NCBI RefSeq assembly: GCF_016918035.1
Contig: NZ_JAERWK010000010.1
Location: 310,001-374,000, forward strand
From: Nakamurella leprariae
GTDB taxonomy: Bacteria; Actinomycetota; Actinomycetes; Mycobacteriales; Nakamurellaceae
DNA: 64,000 bases
Reading direction: 5' to 3'
Shown here piece after piece: positions 17,899 through 26,525 of the stretch. The position numbers were made by a program, and so were the translations under genes. The first letter of the stretch is position 1, and each line of letters begins with the position of its first letter. The notes below the pieces were generated by a model. The model made no database searches, was not told the origin of the DNA, and saw only the letters and a program-made list of their open reading frames with translations.

Positions 17899-19388
17899 GA
17901 CAGGGCCTTCCGGTCATCGACGGTGATGGCGAGGTACTTGGGCTCGAGGAACTCGTAGATGCCGTGGTGTCCGCCCTCACGGCCCAGCCCGCTCGCCTTG
18001 ACCCCACCGAACGGCGCCGCGGGGTCCGCCATGATGCCGCGGTTGATCCCGACCATGCCGAAGTCCAGCTGCTCGGCGACGGTGAGGGCCCGGGAGATGT
18101 CCGAGGTGAACACGTACGCGGCCAGGCCGTAGCGGGTGGAGTTCGCGTACTCGATGGCCTCTCGGGCCGACGCCACCCGGTACAGCGCGGCGATCGGAGC
18201 GAACAGCTCGCGGTGGCAGATCGGGTTGTCCCGGTCCTTGACCGCGAAGACCGTGGGCTCGAAGAAGTACCCGTCGCCGGGGATCTCGTGTCCGCCGGTG
18301 AGCAGTTCGGCGTCGATCTGGCCGAACTCCTTGACCAGGCCGGAGACGGCGTCCCGCTGGCGGGCGGAGATGATCGGCCCGATGTCGGTCGTCTCGTCGA
18401 AGCCGTTGCCCACCTTCAGCGCCCGGGTGAGTGCCACGAACCGCTCCGTGAAGGCGTCGGCCACCGACTCGTGCACGATGATCCGGTTGGCCGCCACGCA
18501 GGCCTGGCCGGCGTTGCGGAACTTGCAGATCACCGCCTGCTCGGCGGCCAGCTCGAGGTCGGCGTCGTCCAGCACGATCAGCGGGCCGTCGCCGCCCAGC
18601 TCCATCGCGGCATTCACGATGCCGGGTGCGGCCTGACTGAGCAGGCGGGCGCCGACCTCGGTGGATCCGGTGAAACTCACCTTGCGCAGGCGATCGTCGG
18701 CCATGACCGCCGCGGACAGCGGCGCTGACCGGGTGGTGTGCACGAGATTGACCACTCCGTCCGGGAACCCGGCGTCGACGAGGGCCTGGACGAACAGCGC
18801 GCAGGTCAGCGGAGTCTCCTGGGCCGTCTTCACCACCACGGTGCACCCGGCGGCCAGAGCGGCCCCGGCCTTGCGGGCGATCATCAGCAGCGGGAAGTTC
18901 CAGGGAGTGATGAGCAGGGCCGGCCCCACCGGCTGGTGGGTGCTGACGACGCGGTACCCCCCGCGCGAGCCCTCGGCGAAGGTGCCGTGCAGATGGGCGA
19001 TCTGTTCGGTGTACCACTGGAAGAAGTCCATGCTCAGCGAGAACTCGGCCCGGGCCTCGGCCAGCGGCTTGCCGCTCTCGGCGGTCATCACCGCCGCGAT
19101 GCTCTCGGCCCGGGAGCGCAGGATCGAGTCCGCGCGGGCGAAGAGATCGGCGCGCCGACGGGGGGCGACCGCCCGCCACTCGGCTTGGGCGGCCACGGCC
19201 GCGTCCAGGGCCTGCAGGGCGTGCTGCGGCGTTCCGTCCGCGACCTCTCCGAGCACCGCACCGGTCGCGGGGTCCCGCACCGGGAAGACCGCGTCGGTCT
19301 CGACCCAGCGGCCGTCGATGAACAGCGCAGTCGGCACCTCGTGGTCGCGGACCCGCACCGAGCGGGACTGTGCCGTGGCACTGGTCAT
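17895..19388 (-). CDS. NAD(P)-dependent aldehyde dehydrogenase (succinate-semialdehyde type)
   Basis: 497 residues; GGGAGG precedes the ATG. Features are those of the SSADH/GabD branch: LLITPWNFPLLMIARK, FTGSTEVGARLL, catalytic Glu in MELGGDGPLIV, catalytic Cys in FRNAGQACVAANR (near residue 296), and PFGGVKASGLGREGG at the C-terminus. The residue after ELGG is Asp where Asn or a small residue is usual. It should oxidise a semialdehyde to a (di)acid. It is the first gene of the operon, divergent from the GntR gene, with a candidate GntR site in between. Confidence 0.9.
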   Translation of the reverse strand: MTSATAQSRSVRVRDHEVPTALFIDGRWVETDAVFPVRDPATGAVLGEVADGTPQHALQALDAAVAAQAEWRAVAPRRRADLFARADSILRSRAESIAAVMTAESGKPLAEARAEFSLSMDFFQWYTEQIAHLHGTFAEGSRGGYRVVSTHQPVGPALLITPWNFPLLMIARKAGAALAAGCTVVVKTAQETPLTCALFVQALVDAGFPDGVVNLVHTTRSAPLSAAVMADDRLRKVSFTGSTEVGARLLSQAAPGIVNAAMELGGDGPLIVLDDADLELAAEQAVICKFRNAGQACVAANRIIVHESVADAFTERFVALTRALKVGNGFDETTDIGPIISARQRDAVSGLVKEFGQIDAELLTGGHEIPGDGYFFEPTVFAVKDRDNPICHRELFAPIAALYRVASAREAIEYANSTRYGLAAYVFTSDISRALTVAEQLDFGMVGINRGIMADPAAPFGGVKASGLGREGGHHGIYEFLEPKYLAITVDDRKALS

Positions 19389-19433
19389 GTCGATCCTCCC
19401 TGATCGCCTGGTCGGCCCTTCCGGACCGATTTA

Positions 19434-19450
19434 CGTACTACCGTATGATG
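19434..19450. promoter_or_regulatory. Candidate GntR operator, site 1
   Basis: CGTACTACCGTATGATG lies 46 bp upstream of the aldehyde dehydrogenase start and before gntR. It shares 13 of 17 positions with the sequence at 20253-20269. The repeated, AT-richer motif flanking gntR suggests autoregulation and regulon control. Confidence 0.45.
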
Positions 19451-19456
19451 GCTCGT

Positions 19457-19470
19457 GACCCGATCGGGTC
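19457..19470. promoter_or_regulatory. Perfect 14-bp palindrome in the divergent promoter region
   Basis: GACCCGATCGGGTC is perfectly symmetric and sits 67 bp before the gntR start, beside site 1. It could be a second regulator's operator. A TGAGACA motif follows at 19484-19490. Confidence 0.35.
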
Positions 19471-19537
19471 GGGTGCGTCGAATTGAGACACCCGCCGGGC
19501 GTGGGCTCATCGATCGAGACAGCGGGGGCACGGACGG

Positions 19538-20257
19538 ATGAACCAGATCAACAGGGTCGCCGCACCGTTGCGACAGCAGGTGCTGGCCTCGCTGCGCGAG
19601 GACATCCTCTCCGGCGAGTACCCGCCCGGCGCCCGGCTGCGCGAGGTGGAGCTGTGCGGGCGGTACGCGGTGTCCCGCACCGTCATCCGCGAGGCGCTGC
19701 GACAGCTGGAGTCCGAGAGTCTGATCCGCATGATCGCCGGGCGTGGCCCCGAGGTGGCCGTGCTGAGCAAGCACGAGATCGTCGCGCTGTACGAGGTCCG
19801 CGCCGTGCTCGAGGGACTGGCCGGAGAGCTGTTCGCGCGCAATGCTTCTGATGACCAAGCCATGCAGCTGCGCCGGCATGTGCAGGTGATGGAGGAGACC
19901 TACGTCCGGGGTGATTTGACCTCGCGCGAGGCGACCAAGGCCGAGTTCTACCGCCTGCTGCTGCTCGGTGGCGACAACGAGGTGCTGTCCGCTTCGCTGG
20001 CCGGTATCCACGGCCGCATCGGCATGTTCCGGCGGTACGCCTTCGTCGACGACGCGCGGGTCGAGCGGTCCATGGAGGAGGTGCGGATCATCACCCATGC
20101 CGCCGCCCTGGCGCGCGACCCTGAGGCCGCCCGGTCCGCGTGCGTGCACCACATCCGGCTGGCCGGGCGACTGGCGGTGCTCGAGTACGAGCGCCGGATC
20201 AGTGCGCACGACCCGACGGAGGCGACCGCCGGTCATGGGCTTGCCACCGGATCGTAA
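19538..20257 (+). CDS. GntR-family regulator, FadR/FCD subfamily
   Basis: 239 residues. The N-terminal winged helix (LREDILSGEYPPGARLREVELCGRYAVSRT, then VIREALRQLESESLIR) spans residues ~10-75. An all-helical FCD ligand domain follows, containing EVRAVLEGLAGELFA and the metal/ligand His residues of HAAALARDPEAARSACVHHI. FCD regulators sense organic acids or sugar acids. It is divergent from the ALDH operon and upstream of the AcoR-like gene, with similar candidate operators on both sides, so it probably represses both until a pathway acid accumulates. Confidence 0.9.
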   Translation: MNQINRVAAPLRQQVLASLREDILSGEYPPGARLREVELCGRYAVSRTVIREALRQLESESLIRMIAGRGPEVAVLSKHEIVALYEVRAVLEGLAGELFARNASDDQAMQLRRHVQVMEETYVRGDLTSREATKAEFYRLLLLGGDNEVLSASLAGIHGRIGMFRRYAFVDDARVERSMEEVRIITHAAALARDPEAARSACVHHIRLAGRLAVLEYERRISAHDPTEATAGHGLATGS

Positions 20258-20268
20258 TACCGTAGTAT
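20241..20268 (+). promoter_or_regulatory. Promoter of the AcoR-like gene
   Basis: TTGCCA (20241-20246) and TAGTAT (20263-20268) are 16 bp apart. The -10 overlaps the second copy of the GntR motif, so occupancy would block it. Confidence 0.45.
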
Positions 20269-20269
20269 C
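20253..20269. promoter_or_regulatory. Candidate GntR operator, site 2
   Basis: CGTAATACCGTAGTATC overlaps the gntR stop codon and the -10 of the next gene. It matches site 1 at 13 of 17 positions, with the core TACCGTA identical. Confidence 0.45.
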
Positions 20270-20325
20270 GAGAACTCCGGCCAGGGTTCGCCGGGCCACC
20301 TTCCGCGTCGAGCCAGGGGAAGTCA

Positions 20326-22083
20326 ATGTCGCCTTTCACGTCGTCGCCTTTCACGTCGTCGCCCGTTCCCACTCGCGGCCCGGTGCCGGAGACCTCCCCA
20401 CAGGCCGACCTCCCGGATCCGCACGCCGGATCCGGTGCCTGGGCGCGACCCGCCGACCTGCGCAGCTCGTGGGAGCGGTCCCGCTCGGCGCTCGGCGCAC
20501 CGGAGGCGGTCCGGGACGTCCCCCAGGTCGCGCCGGAGCTGCTGGACGCCAATCTGTTGGAGATGTTCCAGGCCCCGTTGGCCCGGGTGTCCGACAGCCT
20601 GGACGGCACCGGACTGGGTCTGCTGCTGGCCGATGCGGACGGCCGGATCCTGCAGCGATGGACGCACGACCGCGCGGCGGCCGCCCACCTCGACCGGGTC
20701 GGCACGCAGCGCGGCGCCGTGCTCACCGAGAGCGTGGTCGGGACCAACGGTGTCGGGACCGTCGCCGCCACCGGCCGCAGCGTGCAGATCATCGGTGCCG
20801 AGCACTTCGCGGACTTCTACCGCGAGGCTGTGTGCACCGGGGCGCCCGTGCGGCACCCGGTCACCGGACGCCTGGTCGCCGTGGTGACGATGTCGACCGT
20901 GGTGTCCGAGCGGACCGACCTGTTGCGCCCGTTGACCCGGTCCATCGTCGCCCAGCTCGAGCAGCACGTCCTGGACGTGGAGCAGCCGTCCGCCCGCTGG
21001 ATGCTGGCCGAGTTCCTGCGGACGTCGCGACAGCATCACGGGCCCGTCGTCGGATTCGGGCCGGACGGCCTGACCGTGCAGAGCCAACGCGCCGGCCGGT
21101 TGACGGCCGCGGACATCGGCCTGCTCCGGCGGGTCTGCGCGGACACCACCCGCTCGGCCGACGTCGTGCTCGAGTTCGCGGCCGGGCCGGCTGCCGTCAC
21201 CCTCACCCCGCTGCACGGCGGGGGAACGCTGGCGGCGGTGAGCGAACGGCCCCGCACCAGTCGGGTCGCGGTCTCGCCCCGGCCGCCGCTGGCCGGGAGG
21301 AACCCCACCCTGCTGGCCGTGGCGACCACCGTGGCCCGGCACCGCGACGCGCGGGAGCCCCTGGTGGTGTGCGGTGAGCGGGGCAGTGGGAAGACCTCGT
21401 TGGCGCTGGGCTGTCCGTATCGGGCGCCGAACCAGCACTCCGAGGCGGTCGTCGACGCCGCCGACCGGCACGTCCGGGGCAGCCGAGCGTGGTTGCAGGC
21501 GCTGGCCGAGCGGCTGCGGGCCCCCTCGTCGGTGGTCATCCGGGGCGTCGACTCCCTCGACGAGGCGATGCTCGAGGGGATGAAGTCGTTGATCGACGGC
21601 GCGCCCGGTCGAGGATCGGTGCTGATGACCGGCTCCTTCGACGATCCGGCCGCAGCGAGTGCGTTCGCCGCGCGGCTGGGCTGGTCCTCGGTGTGGGTGC
21701 CGCCGCTGCGTGAACGGCTGGGAGACATCCCGGCGTTGTGGCGCGCGCTGGCCGAGCAGGTGCAGCCGAACGGACCGCTGGTCGCGGACGCGGCCGCCGC
21801 GGCCGCCATGGAGAAGTACTCCTGGCCCGGCAATCTGGTGGAGCTGCGGAACGTGGTCACCCAGCTGGTGCTGGCCGGTCGCCGCGGGACCATCGGCGTC
21901 GCCGATCTGCCCGCGGGACTGCGTGGCGGGCGCGCGCTGTCGATGATCGAGCGGGCGGAGCTGCAGGCCATCCAACGCGCCCTGCAGGAATCGGGTGGCA
22001 ACCGCTCGCAGGCTGCGGAGATCCTCGGGCTCTCCCGGGCCACGGTCTACCGGAAGATGAAGGCGTACCAGCTCACCGCGTGA
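20326..22083 (+). CDS. AcoR-like activator: GAF, degenerate AAA+, Fis-type HTH
   Basis: 585 residues; AGGGGA lies five bases before the ATG. The N-terminus holds a short tandem repeat (SPFTS twice). A GAF-like sensor region spans ~60-230 (LGLLLADADGRILQRW, ESVVGTNGVGTVAATGR). A reduced AAA+ domain spans ~330-520, with P-loop CGERGSGKTSLA and PPLRERLGDIPALW. The C-terminal Fis HTH reads GNRSQAAEILGLSRATVYRKM. The GAFTGA loop that contacts sigma54 is absent, as in actinobacterial AcoR/MimR-type activators that work without sigma54. Position inside the cluster suggests it activates the monooxygenase, esterase or transporter genes in response to the substrate. Confidence 0.85.
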   Translation: MSPFTSSPFTSSPVPTRGPVPETSPQADLPDPHAGSGAWARPADLRSSWERSRSALGAPEAVRDVPQVAPELLDANLLEMFQAPLARVSDSLDGTGLGLLLADADGRILQRWTHDRAAAAHLDRVGTQRGAVLTESVVGTNGVGTVAATGRSVQIIGAEHFADFYREAVCTGAPVRHPVTGRLVAVVTMSTVVSERTDLLRPLTRSIVAQLEQHVLDVEQPSARWMLAEFLRTSRQHHGPVVGFGPDGLTVQSQRAGRLTAADIGLLRRVCADTTRSADVVLEFAAGPAAVTLTPLHGGGTLAAVSERPRTSRVAVSPRPPLAGRNPTLLAVATTVARHRDAREPLVVCGERGSGKTSLALGCPYRAPNQHSEAVVDAADRHVRGSRAWLQALAERLRAPSSVVIRGVDSLDEAMLEGMKSLIDGAPGRGSVLMTGSFDDPAAASAFAARLGWSSVWVPPLRERLGDIPALWRALAEQVQPNGPLVADAAAAAAMEKYSWPGNLVELRNVVTQLVLAGRRGTIGVADLPAGLRGGRALSMIERAELQAIQRALQESGGNRSQAAEILGLSRATVYRKMKAYQLTA

Positions 22084-22095
22084 ACTGGTACGCCT
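22061..22095. terminator. Hairpin between convergent genes
   Basis: AGGCGTACCAG and CTGGTACGCCT form a perfect 11-bp stem with a 13-nt loop. It spans the stop codon of the AcoR-like gene and faces the end of the permease gene. Confidence 0.6.
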
Positions 22096-22119
22096 CCATC
22101 GGCGCCGTGCCGCCGTGGT

Positions 22120-23151
22120 TCACGACGTGGATCGGCCGCGCCATCGCTGCCAGGCGGTCGGCACGACCACCCGCAGCACCACCACCAGGATGAGCACGAC
22201 CGCTTGGGCGATCAGCTGGGACGAGTCCGGCCATCCCAGTGACCGCAGCAACTGGCCGAGCTGGCTCAGGAACAGGGCCGCGACCGCGGTGGCGGCGATC
22301 GAGGCGATGCCGCCGGTGAGCGCGGTGCCACCCAGGACGACCGCCGCGACCGTGGGCAGCAGGTAGCTGTCGCCCAGGAAGAGCGGTGGCGTCTTGGCGT
22401 AGCCGGCGAGCAGCAGTCCGGCGGCGCCGTAGCACGCGGCGGCGAAACCATAGGCGGACAGTCGGTATCGGTTCACCCGGATCCCGATGGCGGCGGCGGC
22501 CCGCTCGCTCACCCCGATCTGCGTGAGCCGATGGCCGATGATCGAACGGCTGGCCACCACCGCGGCGACGGCGATCACCACGACTGCCACGATGACCGTG
22601 TTGGGAACGCCGAGGGTGCGATCCAGCGTGAAGCGGTTCAGCCCGTCGGCGGCGCCGGACGGGGTGCCGTCGGACACCGCGAAGACCGTGCCCAGCAGGA
22701 CGGCGTTCATGCCCAGGGTGGCGACCAGCGGGGTGATGCCGAAGACCGCGACGAGCACCCCGTTCAGCAGCCCGAACAGCGCCGGGACGAGCACGGCGAG
22801 GACGACGGCCGGGACCACGCCGACGCCGTACTGCTGCGGGAGGGCGGTGACCAGCACCGCGCCCAGGGCCATCATGCCGGGCACCGACAGGTCGAGCCCG
22901 CGTTGCTGCACCACCAGCGTCTGCCCGGCCGCGGCGATCGCCAGCACGGCGGCGAACGGCAGCATCGACAGCACCGACGCCGACCCGAGACTGCCCGGCG
23001 CGATCGCCGGGCTCACCGCGAGCAGTGCCACGGTGGCGACGGTGATCGGCACCCACGAGCCACCGAACAGTCGCGCCACCGTGCGTCCCGCGTGCCCGGC
23101 AGCCCGCGGTGGCGCCGCCACCGGCGTGCTGGTCCGTTCGGACGTGCTCAT
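22120..23151 (-). CDS. ABC transporter permease (RbsC-like)
   Basis: 343 residues from the ATG 23151, which overlaps the stop of the fusion gene (ATGA). The BPD_transp_2 pattern is complete: VVQQRGLDLSVPGMM, ITPLVATLGMNAVLLG, and VAAVVLGGTALTGGIAS near the end, with eight to ten hydrophobic spans. With the permease domain fused to the ATPase upstream, this gives a hetero-dimeric membrane part. It is the last gene of the SBP-SDR-fusion-permease operon. Confidence 0.9.
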   Translation of the reverse strand: MSTSERTSTPVAAPPRAAGHAGRTVARLFGGSWVPITVATVALLAVSPAIAPGSLGSASVLSMLPFAAVLAIAAAGQTLVVQQRGLDLSVPGMMALGAVLVTALPQQYGVGVVPAVVLAVLVPALFGLLNGVLVAVFGITPLVATLGMNAVLLGTVFAVSDGTPSGAADGLNRFTLDRTLGVPNTVIVAVVVIAVAAVVASRSIIGHRLTQIGVSERAAAAIGIRVNRYRLSAYGFAAACYGAAGLLLAGYAKTPPLFLGDSYLLPTVAAVVLGGTALTGGIASIAATAVAALFLSQLGQLLRSLGWPDSSQLIAQAVVLILVVVLRVVVPTAWQRWRGRSTS

Positions 23152-25739
23152 GATCGACCTCCGGGAGCGACGGTGGTGGCCCGCCGACGGCGGGCGGACG
23201 GCAGGCCGCCCCGCCGGGCGAGGGCGTACAACAGGGCGGCGGCGAGGGTGACCAGGCCCGGCAGCCAGTACGACCACGCCTGGGACAGACCCAGCAGGGG
23301 AGAGACGTTGAGGATCTGCTGGACGAGCAACGCGGCAACGAGCACGGCCAGGAACGACCCGCGGCCACCGAAGATGCTCGTTCCCGCCAGCACGATCACC
23401 GTGATCGAGGTCAGCGTGTACGACAGGGCCGGGCGACCGTCGCCGATGCCGATCTGCGCCATCATCACCACGGCGGCCGGCAGCACCAGCAGGGAACCCA
23501 GCACGTACGACCCCAGCCGGACGCGACCGGTCCGGATGCCCAGCCGGGCCGCCGCGTCGGCGCGGGAGCCGGTGGCCCGCAACCGGAGTCCCCACCGGGT
23601 GCGACGCAACGCCAGTTCCAGGACGAGCAGCACGGCGACGGCCACGACCGTGACCACGGGGACGAACCCGAACCGCGCCTGCACCCATTCCGACACCGTC
23701 GGGAAGATGATCCCGCCCGGGGTCGACCGGAGCGCCAGGTAGACGCCCTGCAACGCCATGGACATGCCCAGGGTGGCGACCACCGGGTTCACGTGGAACG
23801 CGGTCACCAGCACGCCGTTGATCAGTCCGACCGCGAGCGCTCCACCCAGCATCAGGCCGAGTCCGACCCAGAGGTTGCCACCCTCGACGATCCAGAAGGA
23901 GGAGAGCACGACCAGCAGCCCCATGAGCGGGCCGACCGACAGGTCGAACCCGGAGCCGAGCACGACGACCTGCTGCGCCGCCCCGACGAACAGGGCCGGT
24001 GCGGCCATGAACAGCAGGTTGTTGAGGTTGAAGGGGGTGAGGTACGCCGGGTTCGTCGCGCTGACCACCAGCCCGAGCAGCAACAGCAGCGCGCCGAGGA
24101 CCAGCGCGGGAGCGTGATCCCCGCGGATCCATCGGCGGAAGCCGCCGGCCCGGTCCGCGTCGCGCCGATCGCGCAGTTGCGTCGACATCAGGGCCGCCCG
24201 GCCGATGGCAGCCTCGGTGACCTCGTCGCCGGTCAGCTCCTCCACGACCCGGCCCCGCGACATGATCAGGACGCGGTCGCACAGTCCCTGCAGTTCGATG
24301 CCGTCGGAGGACAGCAGCAGCACCGCGGCGCCGGAATCCGCGGTCTCGCGCAGGATCTGGTAGATGTCCACCCGGGCGCCGGCGTCGACCCCCTGGGTGG
24401 GCTCCTCGGCCAGCAGCACTCTCGGTGCGGCCAGCCGGGTCCGGGCCAGCACCACCTTCTGCTGGTTGCCACCGGAGAGCGCCGAGACCATGGTGGACGG
24501 ACCCGGTGTCTTGATCCCGAGCTGCTCGATCTGCTGACGCGCCCGGGTGAGCACCCGGCGGGTCCCGACGAACCCGGCGCCGGCCACCTCGGGCAGCGTG
24601 GCCGCGGAGATGTTCTCGGCCACGTCCAGCGACATGAAGACGCCCTCGGCGTGCCGGTCCGCCGGGATGTACACGATGCCGGAGCGTCGAGCAGCCAGAT
24701 TGCCGCGTGGGACCGGCTCGCCCTGCACCGACACGGACCCCTCGGCCGGGGCGAGGCCGGCCAGCGCCCGCAGCAACGCCGCCTGGCCGTTGCCCTGGAC
24801 GCCTGCCAGGCCGACGATCTCGCCGGCGCGCACGGTCAGGTCGACGCCGTGGAAGCCCTCGCCCTGCAACCCCCGGACGACGAGCACCTCGTCGGTCCCC
24901 ACGGAGCCGATCTCGGATCCCTTGGGCGGGAAGACGGCCTCCAGCTTGCGCCCGATGGCCCGCTCGATGATCTGTGCCTCGTCGACCTCCTCGGTGCTGA
25001 AGGTGCCCCGCACCGAGCCGTCGCGCAGCACGGTGATCCGGTCGGAGATCTGCTTGACCTCCGGGATCCGGTGCGAGATGTACACCACCGCCGCGCCACC
25101 GGCCACGATCTCCCGGACCCGGGAGAACAGTCGACTGACCTCGTCGAGGTTCAGGTGCTCGGTCGGTTCGTCCAGGATCAGGACGGTCGGTTCCAGCGCC
25201 AACGCCTTGGCGATCTCGACGACGAACCGCTGCTCGACGGACAGCTCATCCACCCGGCTGCGCGGGTCGATCGCCATGCCCCACGGATCGAGTCGGGCCT
25301 GCGACCAGGCGACGGCCCGGTGGATGCCACCGACCCGGCGGTGTCCGACCCCGATGGCCATGTTCTCGGCCACCGTGAGATCGGGGAGCAGGGCCGGGTC
25401 CTGCCGGACGATGGCCAGGCCGAGGTCGCGGGCCTCGTCGGGACTCGCCCCGGTCAGGCGGGTGCCGGCGATCTCCACCGACCCGCCGTCCGGGGCCAGC
25501 GCACCGGAGGCGACCGCCATCAGCGTCGACTTGCCGGCACCGTTCTCGCCGACCAGTGCGTGCACCTCGCCGCTGAGCACGGTCAGGTCCACACCGTCCA
25601 GCGCTCGCACCCCGGGGAAGCTCTTGTCGATCCCGGTCAGGCGCAGGGCCACCTGCTGCTCGGCGGCTCGCGTCACCACCGTGCCGACCGCGCCCGCGGA
25701 GGCCGCCGTCGGCGCTCCGTGCATCACCGGACCGCTCAT
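23148..25739 (-). CDS. ABC importer fusion: two ATPase domains plus one permease domain
   Basis: 863 residues. ATPase domain 1 spans ~28-265: Walker A GENGAGKST (64-72), reduced signature LSVEQRF, Walker B LILDEPTEHLN. ATPase domain 2 spans ~285-515: its Walker A is degenerate (GVQGNGQAAL) but the signature LSGGNQQKV is full, the normal RbsA/MglA asymmetry. After a short linker the chain continues into an RbsC-like permease (~545-850) with VLGSGFDLSVGP and VLAGTSIFGGRGS. RbsA and RbsC are usually separate proteins, so this is a true fusion; no stop or frameshift lies between. It overlaps the neighbours on both sides by 4 bp. Confidence 0.9.
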   Translation of the reverse strand: MSGPVMHGAPTAASAGAVGTVVTRAAEQQVALRLTGIDKSFPGVRALDGVDLTVLSGEVHALVGENGAGKSTLMAVASGALAPDGGSVEIAGTRLTGASPDEARDLGLAIVRQDPALLPDLTVAENMAIGVGHRRVGGIHRAVAWSQARLDPWGMAIDPRSRVDELSVEQRFVVEIAKALALEPTVLILDEPTEHLNLDEVSRLFSRVREIVAGGAAVVYISHRIPEVKQISDRITVLRDGSVRGTFSTEEVDEAQIIERAIGRKLEAVFPPKGSEIGSVGTDEVLVVRGLQGEGFHGVDLTVRAGEIVGLAGVQGNGQAALLRALAGLAPAEGSVSVQGEPVPRGNLAARRSGIVYIPADRHAEGVFMSLDVAENISAATLPEVAGAGFVGTRRVLTRARQQIEQLGIKTPGPSTMVSALSGGNQQKVVLARTRLAAPRVLLAEEPTQGVDAGARVDIYQILRETADSGAAVLLLSSDGIELQGLCDRVLIMSRGRVVEELTGDEVTEAAIGRAALMSTQLRDRRDADRAGGFRRWIRGDHAPALVLGALLLLLGLVVSATNPAYLTPFNLNNLLFMAAPALFVGAAQQVVVLGSGFDLSVGPLMGLLVVLSSFWIVEGGNLWVGLGLMLGGALAVGLINGVLVTAFHVNPVVATLGMSMALQGVYLALRSTPGGIIFPTVSEWVQARFGFVPVVTVVAVAVLLVLELALRRTRWGLRLRATGSRADAAARLGIRTGRVRLGSYVLGSLLVLPAAVVMMAQIGIGDGRPALSYTLTSITVIVLAGTSIFGGRGSFLAVLVAALLVQQILNVSPLLGLSQAWSYWLPGLVTLAAALLYALARRGGLPSARRRRATTVAPGGRS

Positions 25740-26458
25740 TGGGCGAGGTACCCCCCGTCGATGACCAGCTCCGAGCCCGTGACGAAGCTCGCCTCGTCGC
25801 TGGCCAGGAAGACCACCCCGGCGGCGATCTCCGCCGGACGTCCGGCCCGGCCCATCGGGGTGCGGGAGACCACGAAGTCGTTCACATCCGGATCCTGGGC
25901 CTCGGTCAGCGGTGTGTCGATGAATCCCGGATGCACCGAGTTGACGCGGATGTTGTTGCGCGCGTAGGTGATGGCCGCGTTCTTGGACATGTTGCGCACC
26001 GCCCCCTTGGTGGCGTGGTAGGCGTGTGCCCCCTCCACCGCGGCGGAACCCCAGATCGACGAGAGGTTGATGATCGATCCGCCGCCGTGACGGAGCATCT
26101 GGGGGATCACTGTGCGCATCCCCAGCCAGACTCCGGTCTGGTTCGTCGCGACGACCCTGTTCCAGTCCGCCACGGTCAGCTCGTGCAGCGGTTCGTAGGC
26201 GATGATGCCGGCGTTGTTCACCAGCACGTCGATCGATCCGTGCCGGTCCAGGACGGTCGCGCAGACGGTGGCCCAGTCCTCGTCACTCGCGACGTCCAAG
26301 CGGTGGTAGTCGATGTCGCTGCCGAACGATCCGTCGGGTTCGCTCCGACTCGTCGCGACGGTCACCGCGCCCTCGGCCTGCAGTGCCTCGGCGATCGCGC
26401 GGCCGATGCCCCGACCCGCTCCGGTGACCAGTGCCACCTTGCCTTTCAGACGGTCCAT
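25736..26458 (-). CDS. SDR oxidoreductase, cyclopentanol-dehydrogenase-like
   Basis: 240 residues; AGGAG precedes the ATG. Classical SDR motifs are present: TGAGRGIG (12-19), NNAGI, catalytic Ser in NLSSIWG, and YHATKGA with the Y-x3-K pair. The stretches NIRVNSVHPGFIDTPLT and DEASFVTGSELVIDGGY strongly recall cyclopentanol/cyclohexanol dehydrogenases (CpnA/ChnA type). It is embedded in the ABC importer operon, between the binding protein and the ATPase fusion, which suggests that the imported compound is an alcohol whose first step is oxidation to a ketone. Confidence 0.87.
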   Translation of the reverse strand: MDRLKGKVALVTGAGRGIGRAIAEALQAEGAVTVATSRSEPDGSFGSDIDYHRLDVASDEDWATVCATVLDRHGSIDVLVNNAGIIAYEPLHELTVADWNRVVATNQTGVWLGMRTVIPQMLRHGGGSIINLSSIWGSAAVEGAHAYHATKGAVRNMSKNAAITYARNNIRVNSVHPGFIDTPLTEAQDPDVNDFVVSRTPMGRAGRPAEIAAGVVFLASDEASFVTGSELVIDGGYLAQ

Positions 26459-26525
26459 GAATTGCTCCTGCGTGAGGTGGGGAGCCCGGATGTCCGGGGA
26501 GTCCGGGAGGTGTGATGGCCGACGG

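Noticed and set aside
22073-23368. Long minus-strand frame overlapping the ABC genes, and similar long frames opposite most genes
   Set aside because: These are high-GC shadow frames: Arg/Pro/Gly/Ala-rich, with no ribosome site and no domain motifs.
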